This document shows, piece by piece, positions 43,769 through 55,203 of a stretch of DNA of 64,000 nucleotides. Location: the NCBI GenBank assembly GCA_014529385.2, contig CM043962.1, positions 128,836,074 to 128,900,073 of the forward strand, in the 5' to 3' direction. The position numbers were made by a program, and so were the translations under genes. The stretch comes from Adiantum capillus-veneris. Taxonomy: Eukaryota; Streptophyta; Polypodiopsida; Polypodiales; Pteridaceae. The notes beneath the pieces are model-generated. The model had not been told where the DNA came from and made no database searches. It worked only from the letters and a program-made list of their open reading frames with translations. How positions within the stretch are numbered: the stretch's first letter is position 1; every line of letters starts with the position of its first letter.

Positions 43769-45859
43769 AGAGAGCTTCATCATTGTGAGTGATTTATGCA
43801 CTATTCATAGCTAATTTTTGCAGCCATTCTCGAGTGCTTATGGAGGAGAGCATCAATCCAAAATGTTATCCTTTGATTGCACGCACATTGGAGTTAATTG
43901 GGGTGTGCTTACAACAGGATTTGGAGCAAAAAATTTATAGCCATTTATGTTATTGTGAAGCTAAGATCTTCAGGTTGTGTTGAGCTCATTTAGAAGCTAA
44001 TTTTAATGAGATTTGGGACTATTTTGCTTTGGTTATTTAGCCCATAGTGTAGCAGCTTAGCAAAAATGGGTTTTTGCAAGTGCATCTTTTGGTCCAAAAA
44101 ATGCATTTTTTGGCCATAACTCCCTCATATAGACTTAGATTTGCGCAACCCAAGAGCTTTTTGGGGGTTTTGGCATGTTTTGACGCAATGGTGGTCTCCA
44201 TTTGACCTATTATTGAAAAAAAAATCTGCAGACATCATCATCCTCACACACAGACACAAGTTTTGTGCACACAAATCGAGGCACAACACCACATGTTTTA
44301 AGCATTTGCTCAATGTATGCTTATGAGGGTTATTTACATGCTCTACATGAGAGTATTGTGGTCGTTGATTAAGACACAACAAGTTACAGGTACAAGTGCT
44401 ACTTACCCATTGCAAGTAGTTGGATACATGTACATGTTTTGGAGAGCATTTTCCTTGAGATCTATTTGTAATATTCCACCTGCGTTTGGCCTCTATGTTT
44501 GACATTGCGGTCAACCCTATCATTGAGACTAGGTAACAGGTGTTGACCAACTTTTGGTCTACTCTTGGATTGCATTTTTGGTGGGAGTTGCAGTTATCGC
44601 TTGCACTTTTATTGGCGCTTGTTTGAGCACATATGTGCTTATTGCAAAGATGATCATATGTAAGTTTGTTGCAAATACTACCTTTGTATACATTTCTGGA
44701 GCCATCTTTGCTAGTACAATAGTCCCGACCATTTCTAAGACATGGTCCAAAAGATAGTCATTTCTGAGACTTGACTATAGTCATGTCATTTCTTAGACTT
44801 TTGTGAGGGTTGTGTGTAAGGTTATTTGAAGCCCAACACTGGGGGCTAGGTTACCTAGTGCAAGGTGGATTAGGTTGCTAGAGATCCTCACTATTGTATC
44901 CTCATCATAGGCCATATATAAAGAGAACTAGGTGCTTTGAAATCATATTGGTAGTCATTTGTCAGTTTGATAGTATGCACATACAATTTGCTACTCTCCA
45001 ATTTATGCCTATTTCTTAGAGAGAATTTTAATGCATTTTTGGTACATGTGTATTGCAATGCTTTGATAGCATTAAGCTCTTAGAATTCTATATTTTGCAG
45101 GTTTCTTGTGTGGAAATGAACTTTGGAGTGGTTTTCCTTTCTTGGGTAGTTTTTTAATATACCGATTGGAGACCCCTATCATCTAGCAGTTCATTCTTTA
45201 GCAGGAAGTTGGAGACTATAGGTACATGAGATTTTTGGGTTGCTAACCAGCTGCAAGTTGAGAATGTTGCTCCTATTTTTACCTATTTCTTACTCTAAGA
45301 AAGAGCTATCTTGAGAATGGATGAAAATTTGGTTTTCTATGACAAAGATGTATTGACACATTGCCACTCTCTTAGGCTTCAGAGTGTTGCATCTAGCAAG
45401 AAAGTGCACCTAGTTGACCCAATTGGGAGTGTGTTCTTTGATATAATATCTGCAGCTCGCTGATGTTTTATTGGCACTAGGAGCCCTCTTATTTCTAGGT
45501 GCTCATTTATTTACTCTATTATGAAATCATAGCTTTCTAACCTACATATGAGCCTGTAATTGTGTAAGATCCTAGATTTTCTTGCCACTTTTCAAAATAA
45601 GAAAAATAGATTTCCAGTGTACGTTACTTTATTTTTGGTTTGAAATACTTGTTGTGCAATGCCATGAGGTTTTAAAGTATAAAGAAAGGTCGTTTTCATA
45701 TTCTAGTAGGTCAGATAAACAATTGGTTCAGTTTTGGAAAATTTTGTTTTTTCTTGCTTTTTGGTGTTTTTTTGGTGAAAAGCAAGGCTGGATTTTTAAT
45801 CTACAAGGTCTACGGAAGCTAAGGTTCAATTTTGTGAAAATAAGCACCAAAAAGTTATG
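43769..45859. other. No gene recognised
   Basis: No reliable coding motif is seen. The small frame at 44554-44757 would encode a hydrophobic peptide but has no supporting features. Confidence 0.45.
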
Positions 45860-45918
45860 TTGAGCTTCCTTCGTCTTCTCCAAGTTGTGTGCGTTTCTCA
45901 GCAACCCTAATTCCAACA
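45860..45918 (+). repeat. 5' LTR remnant of copia B (59 bp)
   Basis: From TTGAGCTTCC to AATTCCAACA it matches the last 59 bp of the 3' LTR with three differences. To its left the similarity ends abruptly. Confidence 0.85.
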
Positions 45919-45920
45919 AT

Positions 45921-45932
45921 TAGTATGAGAGC
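45921..45932 (+). promoter_or_regulatory. Primer-binding site of copia B
   Basis: TAGTATGAGAGC lies two bases after the LTR end, a diverged initiator tRNA-Met site. Confidence 0.7.
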
Positions 45933-46279
45933 AGGTTACGTCCTCCCGGTCTTAGTCGCCAACTGCTCCAGCACACGCTTGCTCACTTTCTCTGATTTCA
46001 GTGAGCTTTGGCAAGCGTTCGCACGTCGACAAAAATTTCGGGGAGGTCGTAGAGCCTAGTCTGCTCATATTTTTGATTCGGGCTCATTTCGGCCTCCGTT
46101 TCCACTACAGGCAGGTTTGCACAGGCAATTTCGTCATTTTGTGTAGAATTTTTGTCAGTGCCAATTTCTACATAACAGGTGCCTTACAGTCTTCTACGGT
46201 TTGTGCTATATAGCACGTGTTGTTCCCGCTTCGTTTCTCCTATTTTCGGGCAGTTTTCACATTAGGTGCAGCATTTACC

Positions 46280-47152
46280 ATGGCTGACAACAACATAGAT
46301 GTGTTCAAGATGTTTGCTGTTGAGGACAGGTTGGATGGGGACAATTACCCTATGTGGGCTTATATGATGCAACACGTTCTTGTGTCAAAGGGCGTTTGGA
46401 ATATTGTGCAGGGCATTGATGTACGTCCTGGTTCTGAGGATGCAGGCGATGTTGAGGATGTTGCGGGTCTTGTTGCAAGGATTGCTACTATTAGAGTTGT
46501 TTTGCCTACGGTAGAACAAGCTCGTTGGGACGTAAAGGATGCGCAGGCTCATGCATTGATTGCGTTGTCTGTGAAGCGCACCATTGTTCCTCACATCCGT
46601 TCATCAAAATCTGCAAAACAGGCTTGGGATATATTGGCTGGTCTTTATGCAAGTCGCAATGAGGCTAAAATTGCTTTGCTGCGTAAAGAGCTGGAATTGA
46701 AGATTATGCATGAGGAAGATGATATGGACACTTTCCTTGCTAGTGTTAAGGATATCAATGAGCAGCTTATTTCTGCAGGTGAAGTCATTTCAGACAGTTC
46801 CCTTGTGCGGACTGTTCTTGATGCCTTACCAGATTCTTACCAGACTTTGGCTAGTACTTGGTGACTTATGACCCAAGGAAATCCAGAAGTTGTCAAGTTT
46901 GATGCATTATGCACATTGCTGTTGCAAGAGTCACTTTCCAGAAAAAATAGGACTAGACAACGTGCAGTTGAACAGGCTTTTATTGCTTCTCAAAGAAAGC
47001 GTGGTAACAGCAATGCAGCCACTTCTTATGGTTCTGCTACGAGTGGCAAAACTTATGTTCCTAATGCTTTTGCTGGCAGCACTTTGTCTGGCAATTCTGG
47101 TGATAAGGGCAAAAAGAAGATGCGTTGCCATTAATGTAAAGCTAATGATCAC
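46280..47152 (+). pseudogene. Copia B gag
   Basis: The likely start is the Met at 46280 (MADNNIDVFKMFAVEDRLDG), which precedes the copia Gag block DGDNYPMWAYMMQHVL. The UBN2-like body follows (ALIALSVKRTIVPHI, AWDILAGLYASRNEAKI, LLRKELELKIMHEEDDMD). It is interrupted by a TGA at 46862-46864, where Arg is likely in the family, and by a TAA at 47132-47134 inside the zinc knuckle (CH*CKANDHLIKSC). Both stops lie in the same frame as protease and integrase, so the original was a single Gag-Pol frame. The knuckle would otherwise be a normal C-X2-C-X4-H-X4-C. Confidence 0.88.
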
Positions 47153-48793
47153 TTGATCAAGTCGTGTCCTAAGTTGAAGGCCAAAGAGGCTAAGAAGAAA
47201 GAGGGTGGTTCCACTGCAAATGCTAGTTCCACTACAAATGCAACCATTGTTGAGTCTTCTGTGAAAGGAGACTGTGTTGCTGATGTTGATGCAGAATGGG
47301 CTTTTAGCGCAGAGTGCACTTACAATCGTGCTGCCCATGATGCATGCTTGTCAGTTGCTGCAGATTCACATGTGTGGTATTTCGACAGTGGTGCTACAAA
47401 CCATATTACCTCACATCGTGAATTGTTTACCTCTCTCGAGTCTGTCCCTCATGGGAATTCAGTCACTTGTGCCAACAATGCCTCTTATCCGGTTCAGGAA
47501 GTTGGAAAGATTGTGCTTATTGCTGCAAATGGCAGTTCCTTCACACTTGTCGATGCACTTTATGTACCTGGGATCAAGAAGAATCTCTTGTCTGTATCCG
47601 CACTTGCTAGACTTGGACTTGTAGTCAAATTTGTGGATGACAGATGTACAGTCATGATCTCAGTTTTCGTGATGATTGTTGCATCTGGCCTTTTGTGCCG
47701 TGGGCTGTATAAGCTCACTTTGTATGACAAGTGTGGACAATATTTTGCAAATGCTATTGCAGATTCAAGGGCTATTTCAGATGCAAAACTTTGGCATGCA
47801 TGTTTTGGTCATCTGAATTTTGCCAGTTTGTTGCGTTTGCAAAAAACTGATATGGTTGCTTCTTTGCCACCTCTTGAAGCACCTATCAAACATGTTTGTG
47901 AAGGCTGTATTTTGGGTAAGATGCAACGTTCTAAGTTTCCAAAGGATGGTTCAGTTAGGGCCACATGCAGGTTGCAGCTTGTGCATAGTGATGTCTGTGG
48001 GCCCATGCAAACTCCGTCCTTGGGCAATTACCTGTACTTCGTGACTTTCATTGATGATTACTCCAGGCATGCATGGGTATTTCTGCTTAAAGCGAAGTCC
48101 GAAGTTTTTATGTGCTTCAAACAATTTCTGGCTATGGCTGAAAATGTATCGAAATGTACTATGGGCACCCTTCGTTCCGATCGAGGGGGGAAGTATATGT
48201 CTCATGAATTTAATGCATTTCTGACTAGTTGTGGGATAAAACACCAATGTACAGTGCCTTATGCACCTCAGCAAAATGGTGTTGCTGAGAGGAAAAACAG
48301 GTCACTTACGGAAATGGCACGATGTATGGTCAAAAGTCAAGCTTTGCCGCATTCTTTTTGGTTTGAGGCCATCATGTGTGCCACTTATGTACTAACCAGG
48401 TGTCCTATGAAAGCTTTGCAGTCTATTACTCCATATGAAGCATGGCATGATAGAAAGCCTTCTATTGAGCACATGCGTGTTTTTGGCTATTTGGCATATG
48501 CTTTGGTGCCACAAACACAGCGCAAAAAATTGGATGATAAGGCTGTCAAATGTATTTTTGTTGGTTATAGTGGTAAAAGCAAAGGTTACAGGTTATATCA
48601 TCCGCAAACAAAGCGTATTCTGGTTTCACGGGATGTAGTGTTTGTGGAAGATTCTGTTCAGCCCTTGCTGTCATGTACTAGAGACAATAATGTAAGCTCA
48701 CAGGACATTTATGACACTTTGTTGCCTCTTTTCAATGGTGGAAATACAAATGTAAGTTCCAGAGGCAAATGTACAGCCTATGGGGGTTTCTGA
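47153..48793 (+). pseudogene. Copia B protease and integrase
   Basis: An open stretch of 546 codons. The protease has WYFDSGATNHITSHRELF with D-S-G at about residues 78-80 and ALYVPGIKKNLLSVSALA. The GAG-pre-integrase block reads LWHACFGHLNFASLLRLQ and CEGCILGKMQRSKFP. The integrase core has all three acidic residues (LVHSDVCGP, LRSDRGGKY, QNGVAERKNR), FIDDYSRHAWVFLLKAKSE, and MRVFGYLAYALVP near its end. It closes prematurely in a tandem duplication at 48689-48900, before the RT frame. The protein segment itself appears undamaged. Confidence 0.9.
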
Positions 48794-48900
48794 AAATGTA
48801 AGCTCACAAGACATTTATGACACTTTGTTGCCTCTTTTCAGTGGTGGAAATACAAATGTAAGTTCCAGAGGCAAATGTACAGCCTATGGGGGTTTCTGAA
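48689..48900. repeat. 106-bp tandem duplication in copia B pol
   Basis: Copies at 48689-48794 and 48795-48900 start AATGTAAGCTCACARGAC and differ at two positions by my count. The length is not a multiple of three, so the duplication shifts the frame between integrase and RT. Confidence 0.92.
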
Positions 48901-49740
48901 AATCTTATAGATCAGCCTATTACTGATGCAGATGTACATGATGTACTTGATGAGGAAAGGGCTGAAAATGAGCAGGCTAGAGGTATGCCAAAATGGCTGG
49001 TGCACACTTTGCGTGACAGTAAATTGGATGCACCTTTGTCTAGTCGTACTCGTTCAGGCTCTCGCCATGCATCAGATTGTTATGCTTTGGCTAGTGTCTA
49101 GCTTACATGATGTTGAGGAGCCTCTATCTTTTGATCGAGCACATAATTCAAAAAATTGGATGGCTGCCATGCAATCAGAATATGATGCACTTATAGAAAA
49201 CGACACATGGACTATATGTGATTTGCCTCCTGGCAGAAAGGCCATTGGTACGAAGTGGGTTTACAAGTTGAAAAGCAAGCCGGATGGTGAGATCGATCAC
49301 CATAAGGCTCGACTTGTTGCAAAGGGTTATGCACAACAAAAAGGCATAGATTATGAAGAGACTTTTTCTCCCACTTGTCGTATGACTACTGTGCGTTTTC
49401 TATGTGCATTGGTAGCTCATTTTGGTTGGGATGTACATCAATCAGACATTGTTACTGCTTTCTTGAACGGTGACATATTTGAGGAAGTTTATGTAACGCA
49501 ACCTCGCGGTTTTGTCATAAAAGGACAAGAGGACGAAGTGTGCAGATGTAAGAAGGCTTTGTATGGGTTGAAGCAATCTCCTCGTGCTTGGTATGAGAAA
49601 GCTGACACTCATTTGGTCAAACGAGGCTTTCGTAAGAGTCCAATAGAAATCACATTGTATGTAAAGCGTGAGGGTGATGTACTTCTCATTGTGGTTCTTT
49701 ATGTCGATGATTTGCTGATCACTGGACCAAATGAGAGACA
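48901..49740 (+). pseudogene. Copia B reverse transcriptase
   Basis: The domain is readable from WMAAMQSEYDALIENDTWTI through IGTKWVYKLKSKPDGEID, ARLVAKGYAQQKGIDYEETF, VHQSDIVTAFLNGDIFEEVY and KKALYGLKQSPRAWYEK to the catalytic YVDD (VVLYVDDLLITGPN). It makes cDNA from element RNA in active copies. The usual DVKTAFL is DIVTAFL here. A frame change follows at about 49735, after which the same protein continues as MRDIFAEFKADL. Confidence 0.9.
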
Positions 49741-50648
49741 TATTTGCTGAATTTAAGGCTGATTTGAATGCTACTTTCACGATGAGAGATTTGGGGCTGT
49801 TGCATCATTACTTGGGTATACAGTTTAAGCAGTGTGATGGTGGTATTGCCTTGTGTCAGAAAAGTTACATAGAGACATTGCTATGTAAGTTTGGACTTGA
49901 TGATTGCAAACCTATTGCCACTCCCATGGAAACAGGTTTGAAGTTGAGTCTACATGATGCTGGCGATCCTGTTGATGTCACTCTTTACCAAACTGCTGTT
50001 GGCTGCCTCATTTATGTATGCAACATGAGGCCAGATATTCAGTTTGCAGTCTCACAGGTCAGGAGATTTATGCATAGCCCAGGGTCTAAGCATTGGCAGG
50101 TTGTCAAGAGGATTTTCTGCTACCTTAGTGGCACTTTATAACTTGGCTTGTTTTATCCCAAGGGGGGATCATTGCCGCCAGACTTATATGCTTTTTCGGA
50201 CTCAGATTGTTTTGACACGCGAGTGTCCACAAGTGGTTTTTGTTTCATGCTTGGCAGTTCATGTATATTATGGTTGAGCAAGAAGCAACCTACTGTGGCC
50301 ACTTCGAGTTGTGAGGCTGAATACAGGGCAGTCTTCACAGCTACGGTTGAGTGTGTGTGGCTCAGATGTCTTATGGCTGATTTGGGTGTTGGACAGGACA
50401 CTGCCAACACTATCTACACTGACAGTCTGAGCGCATTGGCAGTTGCGAGGAACCCAGTTTTTCATGCTTGCACAAAGCACATTGAGGTGCATTACCACTA
50501 TGTCAGGGAGAGGCTCTCAGCAGGAGAGATCAGCTTGGCTTATGTGCCAACACAGGACAACCTTGCAGATCTTTTCACAAAGGCATTGTCTTGTGAGAAG
50601 CTTGAAGCTTTCCGCAAAGCTTTGGGCTTACTCCCCTTTGTGGAGTGA
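49731..50648 (+). pseudogene. Copia B RT C-terminus and RNase H
   Basis: The reading continues with MRDLGLLHHYLGIQ, KSYIETLLCKFGLDDCKP, LIYVCNMRPDIQFAVSQV and VVKRIFCYLSGTL. It is then interrupted by a TAA near 50142. RNase H follows in the same frame with SDSDCFDTRVSTSGFCFML, TSSCEAEYRAVFTATVECVW, YTDSLSALAVARNP and KHIEVHYHYVRE. It ends at 50648, about 70 bp before the polypurine tract, which is the normal end of copia pol. Confidence 0.9.
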
Positions 50649-50712
50649 TCATGTCCTCAGGGCATGGCACTTCCCTTTACTCATGTGCCAGCTCTCGTTC
50701 ATAGCATCACTC

Positions 50713-50722
50713 CAGGGGAGAT
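50713..50722 (+). promoter_or_regulatory. Polypurine tract of copia B
   Basis: CAGGGGAGAT lies directly before the LTR start TGTTACC at 50724. Confidence 0.75.
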
Positions 50723-50723
50723 T

Positions 50724-50950
50724 TGTTACCATATACATGTGGTAGTGATGTGTGTGAACACACTAAGACGGCCGGGGCATTTTTTCCCTCTTTAAGAAGT
50801 TTTTTCCCCCAAGCATTGTATATACGCCCATCACTCTAGGGCTATCTATCTTTCCATTGCACACTAAGTAACACACTCTCTATTGTGTGCCTTGAGCTTC
50901 CTTCGTCTTCTCCAAGCTGTGTGTGTTTCTCTGCAACCCTAATTCCAACA
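50724..50950 (+). repeat. 3' LTR of copia B
   Basis: 227 bp from TGTTACCATATAC to AATTCCAACA, with TG...CA ends. It contains a possible TATA-like GTATATACGC near 50817. Confidence 0.88.
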
Positions 50951-51246
50951 AAAGTTTCCTAGTTCAGGTTGGCCAGATGAAGTCGTGGTTCAATTTAAGA
51001 AAAAGAATGCTTTTTAAAAGCTTTTTGTGCTTTTTTAAAGTCTTTTGTGCTTTTTAAGCTTTTTCTATTTTTTGGCATTCCCAAAAGGCACCAATAACCT
51101 CTCAGAAATTAAGGGGGATGTTCCCACCAAAATGTGTTTATCTACACTATTATAAAAGGGAGAGGGATTCCGGCCCCCTCCCCCGGACATGTCTCGACTT
51201 CTCCTCACTCTAGTAGTGGGCCTTGTAAATCCCCAGCCACACACGC

Positions 51247-51306
<60 letters not shown>

Positions 51307-51589
51307 CGAAGGCCGCTAGCCAAACTAGTCCAAGTAGGGGAGAAAACAATGCCCTCAAGTTACCAAGATAAGCTAATGTTAAAAAACAAAAGAATTTTAC
51401 CTAATTTGACAATCAGTTTTTGCCACAAGAACTTCTGTGCAATCCTAGTCTTAGAAAAGCGAGGTTAGGAGTAAGGTTTTTGCAAGAAGAAGTGAGTCTT
51501 GGTTCTAGTACAATGAAAATGTACGTGTGTATGTGCACACACACTGTCCTTTTGAGAATATGTAGTCTTTGAAGTTTGTGAGCAAATCC
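50951..51589. other. No gene recognised; contains (GA)n
   Basis: A (GA)n tract at 51249-51302 lies just downstream of a GC-rich stretch and the TATA-like ATTATAAAAGG near 51150. No coding motif is seen. Confidence 0.6.
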
Positions 51590-52508
51590 TAATTTTTTGT
51601 GTCTTACATTTACACAAAGCTATATGTGGCTGCCCCCATTACTTTTTCTTATTCCAAAAAAACTAGAAGAGAGATTTTCTTATAGATATGATGTTATGGT
51701 TTTGCCATCTCAGAAAATAACTCATAAGCCAGTCATAGATTCTCAAGGATTGCAAGAATTTACGTCAACGCTGGTGAGATACACAATGATGATAGCTGAG
51801 CTATTAAAAGTTGGACCTTAGATGTGGAGAGACATTAGCAGATGTCCTGAGAAAATGGAAATAAAAACTCCTATTGAAACAATAGGTCAAGAAATGGAGA
51901 ACTGGAGCCAACTCAAATAGGATGCAAAGCCATTTCCCATAAACAACGTTGGTGATTATTGCGAAGGTGATGAGGGGAATACCACATTGCCCATAGAGTA
52001 CCAAGGAATAGAAACCATTGCTATTTTGGACAGTGGCATGGGGGTTTCCATTGCCACGAAAGTAATTTGGAAGAAATGGGAAAACCTGCCTTTAGACAAA
52101 CACTAGTGAAATTATTTGTTAGCCGATGGCTATATTGCAAAGCCTATTGGAGTTCTGGAGCAAGTGGTGATGACTTCTTGTGGAATCGAGTATGAACATA
52201 CATTTGTTGTAGTAGATTTTGGTACTGAGAATAACTATGATGTTATTATGAGAAGACCATTCATGTGCCGATTAAAAATGGTTCAAAAATGGGGCTATGA
52301 CTATATCTACTTACGCCACATGGAAACCACTACTCGCATCAATTTAAGAGACTATAGCTACAAAGATGTACAAAGGACTCCTATACAGGAATTTGATTCA
52401 GCTACAACTGTTGAATCTAAAATACCAGCATGGTTGAATTCTAAAACTCACGTATGGATGTGTGGTGCTTCCAATTGCGACAACCTTGTAAAATACGAGC
52501 ACAAATAA
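51590..52508 (+). pseudogene. Ty3/gypsy protease fragment
   Basis: The plus strand shows LQEFTSTLVRYTMMIAELLK, then after stops IETIAILDSGMGVSIATKVI, a retropepsin active site with intact D-S-G. Two stops later GVLEQVVMTSCGIEYEHTF, NNYDVIMRRPFMCRLKMVQ and WGYDYIYLRHMETTTRIN follow. These give the flap region and the ILGRPF-like block (here IMRRPF). The same family occurs at 63441-64000 on the other strand. The fragment is isolated: no RT follows before the MITE-like element at 52704. Confidence 0.75.
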
Positions 52509-52703
52509 GTTAGGCCATTTGAAGATTCCGAGAACTTTTCTCATAGGAAAGAATGGAATTTCTAGAGTGAACTCCGACTCTATCAAGCTTGAGGAGGAAA
52601 AGGAGGTTTCAAACCTCTTGTGCAAGAGCCTTTTGAGAGGAAAAAATGACATTGAAGAAAGAGATGTAACTTGCAACTTGCAAGGTGGATTGGAGAGAGG
52701 ATA

Positions 52704-53106
52704 GGGTAAAGGGGCCAGTAAGGGGCCACCTAAGGAAGGCGAAGAATTGCACTCAGTGTACAGAACAATTTTCGGCTTGGGAGGGCGCGATCAAAAGCTC
52801 AACACAAGGGCTATCTAGGATGGTAAGGCCAACTTGAATGGTGCGACACAGAAGCGGTATGACACAGTTCGAAATTCCATGTGTAACAAAAACGACCATG
52901 GAAAGGGAGACGCCGCGGGGTGTATATAGTGCATTGTGGCCAACAAGGCTCGATCTTGATATCGGACGATCAGGATTGCACCCAACTCCTGGCTAACTAG
53001 TACACCATCCGTTAGCTTGTGTTCTTCTTTTGGAGGAAACTTATACAAGTAAGGGGCCTGCCGCGTTTTTGGACTGGAACCCGGTACGCTATTGGCCCCT
53101 TTACCC
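52704..53106. mobile_element. MITE-like element with 14-bp inverted repeats
   Basis: GGGTAAAGGGGCCA at 52704-52717 is matched exactly in inverted orientation by TGGCCCCTTTACCC at 53093-53106, and both ends are flanked by TA. The 403-bp interior has no transposase. The short sequence TAAGGGGCC recurs in direct orientation near both ends (52719 and 53050). Perfect terminal inverted repeats with TA duplication suggest a Tc1/mariner-type non-autonomous element, but one copy is not proof. Confidence 0.6.
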
Positions 53107-53196
53107 TAGAGATGGTGTAATAAAGAAAAAGGAAATGAATGACCATCACTTTTTTTGAGAGACCCCTTTTTAGGAGAGGAAAAGAGAAATTGGAAG

Positions 53197-53200
<4 letters not shown>

Positions 53201-53293
<93 letters not shown>
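53201..53293. repeat. (TA)n(GA)n microsatellite
   Basis: About 62 bp of TA repeats runs directly into about 31 bp of GA repeats. Confidence 0.95.
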
Positions 53294-53295
<2 letters not shown>

Positions 53296-53339
53296 CTAAT
53301 CAAACTGAAGTTACAATTGGTAACTTTTTTGGGGCTTTG

Positions 53340-53990
53340 GTTCCCTCGATGTTACAAAATTTTTCCGGTGGCTCCGGTCCAGGCGCGCAGCGCATTAAAC
53401 CGAATCAACGTAGATGCTCCTGCCTAGTCAGCGCACACGCAAGCCGTCGAGGTCAACGCCCACAAACCCCCTCTTGCTCTGAGATACTGCGCAGTGCCCA
53501 CAAACTTGCTCCTCCATCGCAGCGCCCACAAGCCTCCGCCCACAAGCCTGCGCATGGCATCTCTTCCACCCCCTCCGCACCCAACCTGTCCCAGCCTGCA
53601 TCCGTTGTACCGACAGAGACAGAGAGAAAGAAAGAGAGAGTTCGTCGTGCCCTCATATGACCTGCGCCTCATCCCCTACTGCACCCACGTCCCCCAACCT
53701 GCATCCGTTGTACCGAGAGACAGAGAGAATGATATCTCAATGTACACGCACGATGATTTTTCTGTCTCTATCTCCTTCCTCTTTCCACGTGCTGCATGCC
53801 ATTTCTCTCTCTCTCTCTCTCCGCCACGTGCCGCCCCCGACCCTCTTTTCACTCAAAGCTCAAGAGGATCTCCCCAGTTACCCTTTAATTAACCTGCTTC
53901 AAAATTGGGGATGCATACTGAGGCCGTCGAATGAAAAAATGTCGGGTAAAGTATGTCGGTAAATTTGAACTTAAGTATTAAAAAGGGACA
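53340..53990 (+). promoter_or_regulatory. GC-rich upstream region of the histone H3 gene
   Basis: This is the longest C- and CpG-rich stretch in the window. GCCCACAA recurs at least four times (53450-53550), and CCTGCATCCGTTGTACCGA occurs at 53595 and 53698. A TATA-like AGTATTAAAAAG lies at about 53975, roughly 50 bp before the proposed 5' UTR intron donor. Promoter function is inferred from position. Confidence 0.5.
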
Positions 53991-54030
53991 GGGTGCGGCC
54001 TCTTTTTCCGCTCGTTTCAATCTCGCCAAG

Positions 54031-54249
54031 GTACGTACTACTCGAGGCCCTTCGTCTTCCTCTTCTGCGTTTTTAGGCTTAGGGTTAGTGCCAGCGATGG
54101 CGTCCTACAGCTCAAGCATGATACTGTGTTTTGCGGGATGTATCTGCATTTAGCGCGTAACATGCACGTACCGTACGTTGTCTGTACATCCTTCGTATTG
54201 CTCTCATGTTTCATTCATTCGTCTCACTCTGTCTTTTCGATTTATGCAG
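54031..54249 (+). other. Probable intron in the 5' UTR of the H3 gene
   Basis: CTCGCCAAG is followed by GTACGTAC, a strong donor, and TTTATGCAG precedes the short segment before the start codon. Plant H3.3 genes often have such a leader intron, which raises expression. The splice sites are predicted by eye. Confidence 0.6.
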
Positions 54250-54274
54250 ACTGCTTCACTTCTTCGTTTCTTGA

Positions 54275-55203
<929 letters not shown>

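Larger units (their letters stand above)
45860..50950 (+). mobile_element. Copia B: nearly complete Ty1/copia element
   Basis: From left to right: the last 59 bp of a 5' LTR, a primer site, gag, protease, integrase, reverse transcriptase, RNase H, a polypurine tract and a complete 227-bp 3' LTR. Integrase before RT is the copia order. Gag-pol would be one long frame but has in-frame stops (46862, 47132, about 50142), a frameshift caused by a 106-bp tandem duplication (48689-48900) and another near 49735. The coding motifs are otherwise well kept. The outer part of the 5' LTR, which would hold the promoter, is gone. Confidence 0.9.

Noticed and set aside
44554-44757. Small hydrophobic frame that could be a membrane peptide
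   Set aside because: It has no motif or conserved neighbour and sits in sequence without other signs of genes.
46931-50498. Minus-strand frames across copia B
   Set aside because: They are antisense shadows of clear gag-pol motifs on the plus strand.
53139-53660. 173-codon frame crossing the (TA)n(GA)n tract before the H3 gene
   Set aside because: The repeat supplies most of the open length; the remainder is low-complexity GC-rich sequence in several open frames at once.
53424-53892. Several overlapping open frames upstream of the H3 gene
   Set aside because: GC-rich sequence lowers stop frequency in all frames; none has an H3-like or other domain.
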